A DNA stretch of 33,835 bases from Candidatus Eiseniibacteriota bacterium (GTDB lineage: Bacteria; Eisenbacteria; RBG-16-71-46; JACRLI01): NCBI GenBank assembly GCA_025351485.1, contig JANXVU010000163.1, positions 1 through 33,835 of the forward strand, given 5' to 3'. The position numbers and the translations under genes are program-made. Position 1 is the first letter of the stretch. Every line of letters starts with the position of its first letter. Under the pieces are notes generated by a model. That model had not been told where the DNA came from. It saw only the letters and a list, made by a program, of their open reading frames with translations, and made no database searches. Shown in pieces: positions 23,791 through 31,401 of the stretch.

Positions 23791-23838
23791 GTTCCTCCGT
23801 CGTGGTGGCCGGGCCGCTCCAGGCGGTGCGGCGGGGAA

Positions 23839-24744
23839 TCAGGCCCTCGCGGGCCACATTTGAAGTCCAAGGGCGACCATGGACGCGTGCATCCTGACCG
23901 TGTCCTCCAGGTCGCGCGCGTAGCCGCCCGCGAACGTCGCGAAGACCGGGATGCCCCGCTTGCGGGCTTCCTCCAGCACCAGCCGGTCGCGCTCCAGGAT
24001 ATCCTCCATGGTCAGCCTCAGCCCACCGAGCTGGTCGCGCTCGCAGGGGTCCGTGCCCGCCACGTAGGCCAGCAGGTCCGGCCGATGGGTGTCCAGGATT
24101 CGCGGGACATGCGAGCGCAACTCTGCCAGGTACTCCTGTCCGCCCGCGCCGTCCGCCAGCCCCACGTCCAGGTCGCTCACGGCCTTGGGGATGGGGTAGC
24201 TGTTCTCCTGGTGGATCGAAAATGTGAACACGGATTCATCGCCCTGGAACACCACCGCGGTGCCGTTGCCCTGGTGGACGTCCACGTCCACCACCGCCAC
24301 CCGCGAGATTCCCCCCTCCGCCTGCACCGCCCGGATGGCGATGGCCACGTCGTGCAGCATGCAAAACCCCTCGCCGTGATCCGGGCAGGCGTGGTGAAAG
24401 CCGCCCCCGATGTTGGCGGCGAAGCCGTGCCCGAGCGCCGCCCGGGCGGCCAGGACCGACCCCTGGGCCATGGACCGGAAGGAGCGCGCCAGGCCAGGCG
24501 TCCAGGGCATTTCCAGCAGCGCCTCGTCGCGGGGCGCGAAGCCCCTCACCACCTTGTTCCAGTAGGCCGGCGTGTGCACCCGCAGGACGTCTTCCGGGTC
24601 CACGTCACCGGGGTCCAGGAAGTCCTGTTCGCGCGCCAGGCCGCCCTGGAGAAGCGCGTCGCGGACCCGGCGGAACTTGGTCATTGGGAATACGTGCGGG
24701 CCGATGTCGGCGTGGTAGCGATCCGCGTAGGCCAGTCTGGACAT
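23839..24744 (-). CDS. Histone deacetylase family protein (class II/AcuC-like deacetylase)
   Basis: 301 residues from the ATG at 24744. The arginase/deacetylase fold is shown by the catalytic HH pair H117-H118 (GGGFHHACPDHGEGFC), Zn ligands D155 and H157 (VVDVDVHQGNG) and D232 (GTDPCERDQLGG), and a substrate-side tyrosine in FAGGYARD. Bacterial members deacetylate acetyl-lysine on proteins such as acetyl-CoA synthetase, or acetylpolyamines; the substrate here is unknown and no acs or acuAB lies nearby. The frame is open upstream, but the conserved protein starts at MSRLAYADRYHADIG. There is no ribosome binding site; a TATGCT box ends 8 nt before the ATG. It leads the operon that ends with the selenoprotein gene and is divergent from the pilin operon. 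Confidence 0.92.
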   Translation of the reverse strand: MSRLAYADRYHADIGPHVFPMTKFRRVRDALLQGGLAREQDFLDPGDVDPEDVLRVHTPAYWNKVVRGFAPRDEALLEMPWTPGLARSFRSMAQGSVLAARAALGHGFAANIGGGFHHACPDHGEGFCMLHDVAIAIRAVQAEGGISRVAVVDVDVHQGNGTAVVFQGDESVFTFSIHQENSYPIPKAVSDLDVGLADGAGGQEYLAELRSHVPRILDTHRPDLLAYVAGTDPCERDQLGGLRLTMEDILERDRLVLEEARKRGIPVFATFAGGYARDLEDTVRMHASMVALGLQMWPARA

Positions 24745-24752
24745 GGACCGCC

Positions 24753-24782
24753 AGCATAGCCTTCCCCGCCGCCCGCCAGCAA
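24753..24782 (-). promoter_or_regulatory. Likely sigma-70-type promoter of the deacetylase operon
   Basis: Minus strand TTGCTG (24782-24777), an 18-bp spacer and TATGCT (24758-24753). The -10 ends 8 nt before the ATG, leaving no room for a Shine-Dalgarno, so the transcript would start at or within a few bases of the start codon. Matches are moderate (4 of 6 in each hexamer). Confidence 0.45.
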
Positions 24783-24858
24783 GCCGGGCCCGTCTTCCTT
24801 CGCCGTTATCTTTCCCCCACCCCCTGCCGATAACCCCCGATGGGTTCGATGGCCGCGG

Positions 24859-24890
24859 TGCAAAGTGCCGCGCCCGAGCGGGCATTTGCA
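24859..24890. promoter_or_regulatory. Dyad that may be an activator site for the sigma-54 promoter
   Basis: TGCAAA-G-TGCC and GGCA-TTTGCA form an imperfect inverted repeat of ten pairs with one unpaired base. Its centre is about 118 bp upstream of the predicted sigma-54 start at 24993, the usual range for enhancer-binding proteins such as PilR or NtrC-type regulators. No such regulator gene is in the window. The function is inferred from position only. Confidence 0.35.
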
Positions 24891-24966
24891 GCTGCCGGGA
24901 AGGATCCCGGACGGCATGGCCGCGCTAAACCCCGGCTGCGCTGTCCTACGTTGAAGAGCCTGGCCT

Positions 24967-24982
24967 GGGCACACAGCTTGCA
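24967..24982 (+). promoter_or_regulatory. Sigma-54 (RpoN) promoter of the pilin-like operon
   Basis: GGGCACACAGCTTGCA: invariant GG (24968-24969) and GC (24980-24981) are exactly 10 nt apart. GGCAC and TTGCA match the consensus TGGCACG-N4-TTGCA except at the first T and the seventh G. Predicted start near 24993, 33 nt before the GTG start at 25026. Sigma-54 control of type IV pilin genes is well known in Pseudomonas, Myxococcus and Geobacter. Confidence 0.7.
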
Positions 24983-25025
24983 TAACCCGCAAGGGGATTT
25001 GCCGACTCTCGAAGGAGCCACCACT

Positions 25026-26282
25026 GTGCATTTGAAATCGAGCCGCGAAAAGAACCGTTCGAACGCCGCCCAGGCGGGTTTCGTGCTGATGTATGTCATG
25101 TACGTGGTGCTCGCCGTTGGCCTGTTCATCGCCGGCGCGACCGTGTTCATGAGCAATTCCATCCACCGCTCCAGAGTCGAACTCCGGCGCAACGGGCAGG
25201 TCATGAACGTGGCCCGCGCCGGGCTCGCCGACGCCGTGAACTGGTTCAAGTCGCGGGCCACCCAGCCGGTCCGCAGCAACGGGACCAGCTACAGCTTTCC
25301 GGACCAGGCCTTCGAGCCGCTCAGCGACGTCGATCCCAAGAAGAATTACACCATCGACGAAAGCATCGGGATCGTGAAGGAATACGCCATCACCGATGAC
25401 AATCTTCTGTGGGCGCGCTACGAAGTGAAGAAGCAGGTGGACGACAACTCGTCTGATCCTTCCCAGACCGACACCTCCGCCGTGCACGACATTTCCCACG
25501 AGCTGGCCCGCGGCAGCGCCGGCGAGGGCCTGGCCTGGTACGTCCAGAGCCAGGCTTACGTGTACGTGAGGCGCGACGAGAACGCCGCCTACAACGTCGC
25601 GCCCAACCAGGTCATCGAAAGCCTGGCCATGGCCGAGGAAATTCTGGCCATCAGCATCAAGCGCCCGGCGGAGTCCGCCATCATCTGCGGGAAGGCGTCC
25701 GCGATTAGCATCGGCAGTAACGCCCGGATCACCGGCATGCCCAACGGGTTCGCCGTTACCTATCTCGCAGGCACCGGCACGCCGAGCCCGTCCGCGGCGC
25801 CCGCTTCGGTGACCGGATCGCCCTCGGCCTACCTGAGCCTGCCGGACACGATGTACTTCGACGACTGCCACAGCGTCTTCGGAGTGACCCAGGCGGAGCT
25901 CAAGTCGCTGGCCAGCATCAGCGTGAGCAGCGTGGCGGGACTCCCCTCGGCCATGCCCAGCATGGCGGTCATCTACATCAACGGAAACGCGACCTTCACC
26001 CCGAGCCGGCCGCTTGCCGGGGGCGGGATCCTGTTCGTGAACGGCGACCTGACCATCCAGGCCAACTCGAACGCCCTGTTCTCGGGATTCGTCTATGTCA
26101 CCGGCCGGGTGTACCAGTACGCCCCTTCGCTGATTTCAGGGATGGTGTTCGCCCACAACGGCTACACCATCAGCGGAGCGAACGACGTGTCCCAGGTGGA
26201 GTACAGCCCCAGCGTACTGAACACCGTCCGCAACCAGCTCTGCCAGTACCAGGAGGCAAAGGCCCCTTATGTCGTCCACTAA
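25026..26282 (+). CDS. PilX-like type IV pilus accessory protein
   Basis: 418 residues from GTG at 25026, chosen because AAGGAG lies 5 nt upstream and the sigma-54 start is at about 24993; the ATG at 24840 would lie upstream of the promoter. The N-terminus has a short basic leader, then QAG|FVLMYVMYVVLAVGLFIAGATVF, a prepilin-like cleavage site and hydrophobic helix. At position +5 it has Y where classical pilins have Glu, as in PilX/GspK-type proteins. VARAGLADAVNWF follows, the PilX_N-like helix end. The C-terminal half (about 300-390) is repetitive: GGGILFVNGDLTIQANSN, LFSGFVYVTGRVY, ISGMVFAHNGY, resembling a short beta-helix. Likely a minor pilus subunit or assembly-priming protein. It overlaps the next gene by 14 nt. 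Confidence 0.82.
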   Translation: MHLKSSREKNRSNAAQAGFVLMYVMYVVLAVGLFIAGATVFMSNSIHRSRVELRRNGQVMNVARAGLADAVNWFKSRATQPVRSNGTSYSFPDQAFEPLSDVDPKKNYTIDESIGIVKEYAITDDNLLWARYEVKKQVDDNSSDPSQTDTSAVHDISHELARGSAGEGLAWYVQSQAYVYVRRDENAAYNVAPNQVIESLAMAEEILAISIKRPAESAIICGKASAISIGSNARITGMPNGFAVTYLAGTGTPSPSAAPASVTGSPSAYLSLPDTMYFDDCHSVFGVTQAELKSLASISVSSVAGLPSAMPSMAVIYINGNATFTPSRPLAGGGILFVNGDLTIQANSNALFSGFVYVTGRVYQYAPSLISGMVFAHNGYTISGANDVSQVEYSPSVLNTVRNQLCQYQEAKAPYVVH

Positions 26283-29200
26283 ACGTTTCCAGGCGCGTGA
26301 GCGCGGGTTCACCTTTGTCGAAGTCCTGATCAGCTCGGTGGTGCTGTCCATCGTCGTGCTGGCGGCCGTCACCTACCAGACGTCGTCGCACCGCGCCAAC
26401 AACAAGTTGAAAGACCGGGCTTTCGCGACCCAGCGGGCCATCCAGATGATGGAGGAGCTGCGCGGCTACGTGAACGGTGGCCTTGAAACCAACATCGACG
26501 TGCTGGACGGCTACGACGACGGCGCGGTGTTCACCGACGTGCTCACCACCGACAAGAAAGTCTCCAACCCGGCCGACGCCCTGAGCGGAAACGTCACCTT
26601 CAACGGTGGCTGGAAGTTCATCCGCCGCGTCAGCGTGCGCCGCCTGCCCGAGGCACCCAACGCGCGCTGGGTGCAGGTGCGGGTCTACTACGCCAACGGC
26701 GGGGACGTCACCAAGCAGGGTGAATCCCTGGCCGAAGTCACGTCGATCTTGAAAACCGTGGGAAACGTGAGCGTGCCCACCCAGTCCCTCGACGTCTACA
26801 TCCTGGCGCTGGAAAACGTGCCGGGGTGGTGGTCGAACCTGGCCACGCTCCGCCCGATGTTCGACAACAGCATCACCGACCTGGAAAGCCGCAACCCGGG
26901 CCTGGAGATCCGCCGTCACTGGATCACCCGCGTGGCCTACGGACGCGACCCGTTCTACACGCCCCACGTGAACGTGGCCGCCAACGCCAACGCCAGCTCG
27001 ATCGGCCAGGTGTACTTCTACCCGGGCATGCTGGACCTGGCCAACAACAAGAAGTACTACGAGCCGGCCAACATGACCGGCCGCATCAACCTGGACGGGA
27101 CCGTCACCAACGCGAACTCGACCACGGATCCCAGCACCGGCTACACCACCACCCCGTACTCGCTGGCGGACAACTGGAACCACGGCATGCGCTACCCGGA
27201 AGAAGTGGCCAAGTACAACGCGGCCCTGGCGCTGGACCCGAACCTGGAGCCCAGCCTGCGGATGCTGCTGGAAGAGATGAACACCAATCCAAGCAAGTAC
27301 ACCAACGCGCTGGTGGTGAACCTGCACGGAGAGCTGCTGCCGCTGCCCCCGATGAGGAACTTCTCCGACCCGGCCAAGGATCCGCGTCCGTCGGTCTCGG
27401 GCGGGCTCCCTTACGTGCGGGCCGTCACGCACCCCGAGCGTCTCTATTACGCCGGCGGCGACTCGGTCGCGCTGCGCGTGTACACGTTCCTTAGTAACCC
27501 GGGCGCGGTGGGCGTGCCGAGCACGGCGCACGCGTTCGTGGTCCTGAAAAACGTGTCGAGCAACGTGACCATCGATTCCGTGCTGCAGCTGGATGCCGCC
27601 GACAGCGTGTGGGTCAACCATCCGACCTTCTCCAGCACCAGCGGCTCCGACATCGTGATCGATCTGCCGAGCAGCAAGCTGAGCCGCACCCAGCTGCCGA
27701 CCAAGCGCGGCCTGCCCACCACCAAGCGCCTTTACGGCATGGACTACATTCCCTGCCCGATCGGCGGCAACTTCCTCAAGGACCTTCGGGACAACGGAGC
27801 CACCGCGCGCCCCAAGAACACCGCCGAATGGCGCATCAAGATGCACTACACCGGCAATGGCATGCTGACCGTCGAGACCCGCCTTGGGGATCCGGTGCTC
27901 AACACGCCGTGGAGCGACTACCCGAACCTCTCCCGCACCTACACCTGGATCGGGACGGCGACCCCGCCGCTCACCGAGCGCTACCAGTTCATGGGCGATC
28001 CGAGGCACTCTCCGTACGCCGATGTGTTCCAGTACTTTGGCTACAACTGGTACTTCGCATCGGTGGACACCAACGACTACAAGAAGATGTACAAGACCGT
28101 CAACGGCTGGGGCTCCTCCGGGAGCCAGCCGGACATCGACATTCCGCGCTACTTCTCGATGTGGCGTAAGGCCATGCTCAGCAGCACGTCGCTGTGGACC
28201 AACATGACCGGCTTCTCCTTCTACTACATCGGCCTGGGCGGCGAGTTCGGGGCGGATGCCTCCAACGGCTACGGCAGCGGCCTGCCCATTTCGGGCGACC
28301 CGTGGAACCTGAACGGCTCCCAGAACGTGGACGAAATCACCAACGGCGCCTCGGTCACCAACTGCCGCATCCCGGCCAAGATCGACCTGACCTGGTATTC
28401 CAAGCCGTGGCTGGGCGAACTCTACCCGGACGACTACTACACCGTGGGCTCCGGCGCGGGCTGGGACACCAAGGGCAACCTGCCCACCGGCGCGGGCAAC
28501 TACTACCGGGCTCCGTACAACTTCGCCGGGACTCCGTTCGCCTACCAGCGCCAGCACCGGACCGCTGCCCCGGGATGCGCTTCGCTGTTCAACGGCAAGG
28601 GCTCGGGCAGCACCGGGCCGTTCCGCCACGAGTACCGCGACAATGACATGGCCAGCATCACCAGCAACGGGCTCAACCTGTCCGGGCGGTTCAACCTGGG
28701 TCTCCCGTCGTCCATGTCCGCGTCCCGTCCGTTTACGTTGAATTACAACAGCACCTGGCCAGTGGAGTGGAACGACACGGCCTACGTCAACACGCGCACC
28801 ACCACCGCCTTCTTCCAGGGCTACTACGACGCGCCGTACTCGGCCAGCTACCGCTCCAGCGCCAGCGTCAGGCTGACCCAGGGCGGGAAGACCGCGTACT
28901 TCATGATGAACGGCCTTTCGCCGCAGACCTCGAGCGGTTCGGCCTGGATGGCCCGCTACGCCCTGGTGAGCATGGTGCAGTCGTTCATGGACGCGGGCGA
29001 TCCCTCCTATGCCGGCTGGCTGCCGCAGCTGCCGCGGGTGCAGGTGGTGACCCCCGACCCGAACGACGACATCACCGACCCGACCAGCCTGAGCGTCACA
29101 TGGAACACCGACTGGAAGCGCTGGGACCTGCAGAATTACAACATCCCGGGATACACCCCGACCGCGGTGGCGATGCACTATGTGATGAAGTTCTCGAACG

Positions 29201-29433
29201 ACGGCGGCCGGACCTGGAAGTACGTGGATGACAACTCCACGGCCGAGGCCGGGGTGCGCCCGGTGGACAGCAACGGCAACGACCTGCACACGGTCTCCCA
29301 GCCGTTCGCGTGGGATGTTTCAGCGCTGGCCCGCGGCACGTACATCATCCGCCTGGAGGCCTATCGCCAGAGCACGCACCTGCACTACTCGTATCACCAG
29401 GTGCAGATCTACATCAAACGGACGGTGTCGTGA
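26269..29433 (+). CDS. Giant type IV pseudopilin (1054 residues), possible tip adhesin
   Basis: The N-terminus ARERG|FTFVEVLISSVVLSIVV is a class III signal peptide: cleavage after G13, methylatable F14, Glu at +5 (E18), then the pilin helix to about residue 45. Ordinary minor pilins have 130-250 residues; here about 1000 more follow outside the membrane. The central part (about 550-900) is rich in Tyr, Trp, Asn, Gly and Ser (e.g. TGFSFYYIGLGGEFGAD, GAGNYYRAPYNFAG) with few charges, like surface beta structures. The last 120 residues (MKFSNDGGRTWKYVDD, then SALARGTYIIRLEAYR) look like an Ig/fibronectin-type module. A pilin helix fused to a large ectodomain suggests a subunit capping the pilus, in the place PilY1 takes elsewhere. 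That role is inference. PilV-like by operon position. Stop TGA shares one base with the next ATG. Confidence 0.85.
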   Translation: MSSTKRFQARERGFTFVEVLISSVVLSIVVLAAVTYQTSSHRANNKLKDRAFATQRAIQMMEELRGYVNGGLETNIDVLDGYDDGAVFTDVLTTDKKVSNPADALSGNVTFNGGWKFIRRVSVRRLPEAPNARWVQVRVYYANGGDVTKQGESLAEVTSILKTVGNVSVPTQSLDVYILALENVPGWWSNLATLRPMFDNSITDLESRNPGLEIRRHWITRVAYGRDPFYTPHVNVAANANASSIGQVYFYPGMLDLANNKKYYEPANMTGRINLDGTVTNANSTTDPSTGYTTTPYSLADNWNHGMRYPEEVAKYNAALALDPNLEPSLRMLLEEMNTNPSKYTNALVVNLHGELLPLPPMRNFSDPAKDPRPSVSGGLPYVRAVTHPERLYYAGGDSVALRVYTFLSNPGAVGVPSTAHAFVVLKNVSSNVTIDSVLQLDAADSVWVNHPTFSSTSGSDIVIDLPSSKLSRTQLPTKRGLPTTKRLYGMDYIPCPIGGNFLKDLRDNGATARPKNTAEWRIKMHYTGNGMLTVETRLGDPVLNTPWSDYPNLSRTYTWIGTATPPLTERYQFMGDPRHSPYADVFQYFGYNWYFASVDTNDYKKMYKTVNGWGSSGSQPDIDIPRYFSMWRKAMLSSTSLWTNMTGFSFYYIGLGGEFGADASNGYGSGLPISGDPWNLNGSQNVDEITNGASVTNCRIPAKIDLTWYSKPWLGELYPDDYYTVGSGAGWDTKGNLPTGAGNYYRAPYNFAGTPFAYQRQHRTAAPGCASLFNGKGSGSTGPFRHEYRDNDMASITSNGLNLSGRFNLGLPSSMSASRPFTLNYNSTWPVEWNDTAYVNTRTTTAFFQGYYDAPYSASYRSSASVRLTQGGKTAYFMMNGLSPQTSSGSAWMARYALVSMVQSFMDAGDPSYAGWLPQLPRVQVVTPDPNDDITDPTSLSVTWNTDWKRWDLQNYNIPGYTPTAVAMHYVMKFSNDGGRTWKYVDDNSTAEAGVRPVDSNGNDLHTVSQPFAWDVSALARGTYIIRLEAYRQSTHLHYSYHQVQIYIKRTVS

Positions 29434-30440
29434 TGAAAGCACTTCGAGCGGAAGCGCGCGCGGCCTTCCCCGGCGGGAACCGGGGATTCAGCCTGATCGA
29501 ACTCATGGCGGTGTGCATCGCGATGTCGGTGATCATGGGCACGAGCATCGCCGTGTTCACCCACAGCGTGAAGGTGGGCGTGCAGCTGGAGTCCAGCGAC
29601 AACTTGAAGAACTACGGGCAGTTCGCCGTGAACGCCGCGAAGCTGCCGCTGCAGCAGTCGCGCGCGCTGTTCCAGGACGACGCCTACGGCCAGGCGCTGT
29701 GGGGACAAATGACCTGGTCGGGACACACCCCGATCAGCGGCACCAAGCTGCCGATCATCCGGGAAACCGGATCGCTCTCCCCCAGCGAGATCGGGGATGC
29801 CACGTCCCCGTTCGACTCCACCGCCGTGGGCAACGCGCTTCTCTTTACCGAATCCCTGGGTCACATCAGCGCGGGCGGCTACTGGATCGACCTGTACCGC
29901 CTGCGCGGCTACTACCTGTCCAGGTCCGACTCGGTGAAGATGATGGGCAAGAGCTATGCGTACGACCTGATCGAGTGGGTCGGGCCCACCTACCTGGACT
30001 ACACGGAAATGGCCGCCGCGCCCGTGGGGGTATTCTCGTCCGCGGTGGCCCAGGGTTTCACCCGGGCCTGGAATTCCGTGGCGACCACCAAGGACAGCAC
30101 CGTGTGGGATGTGGACGCGAGCGGAGGCCTCACGCGCGAGGCCAGCCCGGTCCTGGCCCCGGTCAACAGCCATAGCGCCACCCACGTCTTCGGGAACGGT
30201 GGCGACACCCGCTACGCGGTGGCCTTCAATGCCGTGGCCCACTATCCGATCCAGGACGTGGTCCCGGCGTACGGCAGCGCCCGCTCCTCCGGGGCCGGGT
30301 TCCCGAACGGGTTCGAGGCCATGGTGGTAGGCCCCACAGGCGGCCGCAAAATCCTGATACGCCTGGTCATGGTGGCCGAGGGCTATGGTGGGAGGTACTC
30401 CATGGCCAATACCGTGATCGCCTCCTCAAGAAACTTCTAG
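29433..30440 (+). CDS. PilW-like type IV minor pilin
   Basis: 335 residues from the ATG at 29433-29435, which overlaps the previous stop (TGATG), so translation is coupled. The leader ends GGNRG|FSLIELMAVCIAMSVIM: cleavage after G18, F19, Glu at +5 (E23) and the hydrophobic helix. The globular domain is long for a minor pilin but in the range of PilW. It contains GYWIDLYRLRGYYLSRSD and LIEWVGPTYLDYTEMA. It probably joins the PilX-like protein and the giant pseudopilin in a priming/tip complex. The pilus motor, major pilin and prepilin peptidase genes are not in this window. The operon ends 41 nt later at a strong hairpin. Confidence 0.85.
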   Translation: MKALRAEARAAFPGGNRGFSLIELMAVCIAMSVIMGTSIAVFTHSVKVGVQLESSDNLKNYGQFAVNAAKLPLQQSRALFQDDAYGQALWGQMTWSGHTPISGTKLPIIRETGSLSPSEIGDATSPFDSTAVGNALLFTESLGHISAGGYWIDLYRLRGYYLSRSDSVKMMGKSYAYDLIEWVGPTYLDYTEMAAAPVGVFSSAVAQGFTRAWNSVATTKDSTVWDVDASGGLTREASPVLAPVNSHSATHVFGNGGDTRYAVAFNAVAHYPIQDVVPAYGSARSSGAGFPNGFEAMVVGPTGGRKILIRLVMVAEGYGGRYSMANTVIASSRNF

Positions 30441-30481
30441 AATCTTAAATCTTTATCTACCAACGTTTTATAATGTACACT

Positions 30482-30518
30482 CCCGAACGGGCGCGGAACT
30501 GATCCGCGCCCGTTCGGG
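30482..30518 (+). terminator. Strong hairpin at the end of the pilin-like operon
   Basis: Perfect 16-bp arms CCCGAACGGGCGCGGA and TCCGCGCCCGTTCGGG around a 5-nt loop ACTGA. The downstream UAUUUGAGUUUG is only moderately U-rich, so termination may be intrinsic or the hairpin may act as a 3' stabiliser. The 40 bp before it are strikingly AT-rich for this genome and contain a perfect TATAAT at 30469-30474 without a good -35. Confidence 0.7.
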
Positions 30519-30527
30519 TATTTGAGT

Positions 30528-30557
30528 TTGAACACTGGGCCTCCTCCCGTCTATCCT
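30528..30557 (+). promoter_or_regulatory. Likely promoter of the OmpA-like lipoprotein gene
   Basis: TTGAAC (30528-30533), an 18-bp spacer and TATCCT (30552-30557); 4 of 6 matches in each. The predicted start is near 30564, giving a leader of about 140 nt. It follows directly after the terminator hairpin of the previous operon. Confidence 0.45.
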
Positions 30558-30614
30558 GTCGGGCGGGCATGGAAGCCCTCTTCAATCCGAAGACCTGCGG
30601 CCGATTGTATCCAG

Positions 30615-30658
30615 CCACCGGGCATGCCAACTCAGGAGCCCCTCGAACCGCCCGGTGG
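30615..30658 (+). other. Stem-loop in the leader of the OmpA-like gene
   Basis: CCACCGGGC (30615-30623) and GCCCGGTGG (30650-30658) form a perfect 9-bp stem with a 26-nt loop, ending 47 nt before the start codon. It could influence mRNA stability or translation, as leaders of outer membrane protein genes often do; I recognise no known riboregulator. The rest of 30441-30705 holds no gene. Confidence 0.35.
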
Positions 30659-30705
30659 GGGCCGACTGCAACCAAGCCGTCTTGAAACCAAAAGGAGTGA
30701 CCAGG

Positions 30706-31401
30706 ATGATCACCCGCTTCGGGCTCGCCAAGAGCCGCATCGTCATCATGGGAAGCGCCCTTGCGCTTCTCACCTCCGGCTGCGCCACCAAAGGGTTCGT
30801 CCGTAACTTCGTGGAAAGCCAGGTCGCTCCCCAGCGTGACGCCACCGCGCGCCTGCAGGGCGAACTGGCCACGGTCAAGACCACGGCGGACTCCGCCGAT
30901 GCGCACGCGACAGCCGCCCAACTCATGGCGCGCAACGCGTTCGAGGAAGCCGCGGCCTCCCGCCGGCTCGCCTCCAAGATCGCCAGCGGCGACCTGACCT
31001 ACAAGGTGGTCCAGACCAACGAGATCAACTTTGGCTACGACCAGTTTAACCTGAACACCAAGGGCCGCAAGGCACTCGACCAGGTGGCCGGCGTGCTGGA
31101 GCAGCACCCGCGCTGGATCCTGGAGATCATGGGCGCCACCGACCGCTCCGGGAGCCCTCGCTACAACCTGCGCCTGGGCCAGGAACGCGCCGAGACCGTC
31201 CGACGCTACCTTAACGACGAGCACAAGGTTCCGCTCTCCAAGATGGCCACCATCTCCTTCGGAGCCGGCCGTCCGGTGGCCCGAGGCGAGGGCAAGGCCG
31301 CCGAAGCGAAGAACCGCCGCGCGGTGATCAGGGTGCTCGAAGTGCAGGACGTGGACCTAGTGTCCATGTCCGGCTCCCCGGAAGGCGCCAACATCCACTA
31401 G
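30706..31401 (+). CDS. OmpA/Pal-family lipoprotein
   Basis: 231 residues from the ATG at 30706 (AAGGAG 8 nt upstream). Lipoprotein signal with lipobox LTSGC (C26), so lipid-anchored, probably in the outer membrane. Residues 30-100 are a helical, probably coiled-coil stretch (VESQVAPQRDATARLQGELA and following). Residues about 105-220 form the OmpA C-terminal domain that binds peptidoglycan: NEINFGYDQFNLNTKGRKAL, GATDRSGSPRYNLRLGQERA and KNRRAVIRV, with the conserved D and R ligands for diaminopimelate. Role: tethering the outer membrane to the cell wall. It is longer than Pal, with the added coiled coil. An IS element starts at its stop codon: TAG is 31399-31401, whose G is also the first base of the IS end. 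The protein is therefore complete, but its terminator at 32355 has been pushed about 920 bp away. Confidence 0.9.
   Translation: MITRFGLAKSRIVIMGSALALLTSGCATKGFVRNFVESQVAPQRDATARLQGELATVKTTADSADAHATAAQLMARNAFEEAAASRRLASKIASGDLTYKVVQTNEINFGYDQFNLNTKGRKALDQVAGVLEQHPRWILEIMGATDRSGSPRYNLRLGQERAETVRRYLNDEHKVPLSKMATISFGAGRPVARGEGKAAEAKNRRAVIRVLEVQDVDLVSMSGSPEGANIH

Noticed and set aside
24840-25025. ATG at 24840 as the start of the PilX-like protein
   Set aside because: It would lie upstream of the sigma-54 promoter and add 62 residues before a prepilin-type leader; GTG at 25026 has a proper ribosome binding site.
26170-29289. Minus-strand open frame of about 1040 codons opposite the giant pseudopilin
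   Set aside because: The plus strand has a prepilin leader, overlaps its operon partners correctly and has sensible composition; the minus frame is Val/His/Gly/Arg-rich without recognisable domains.
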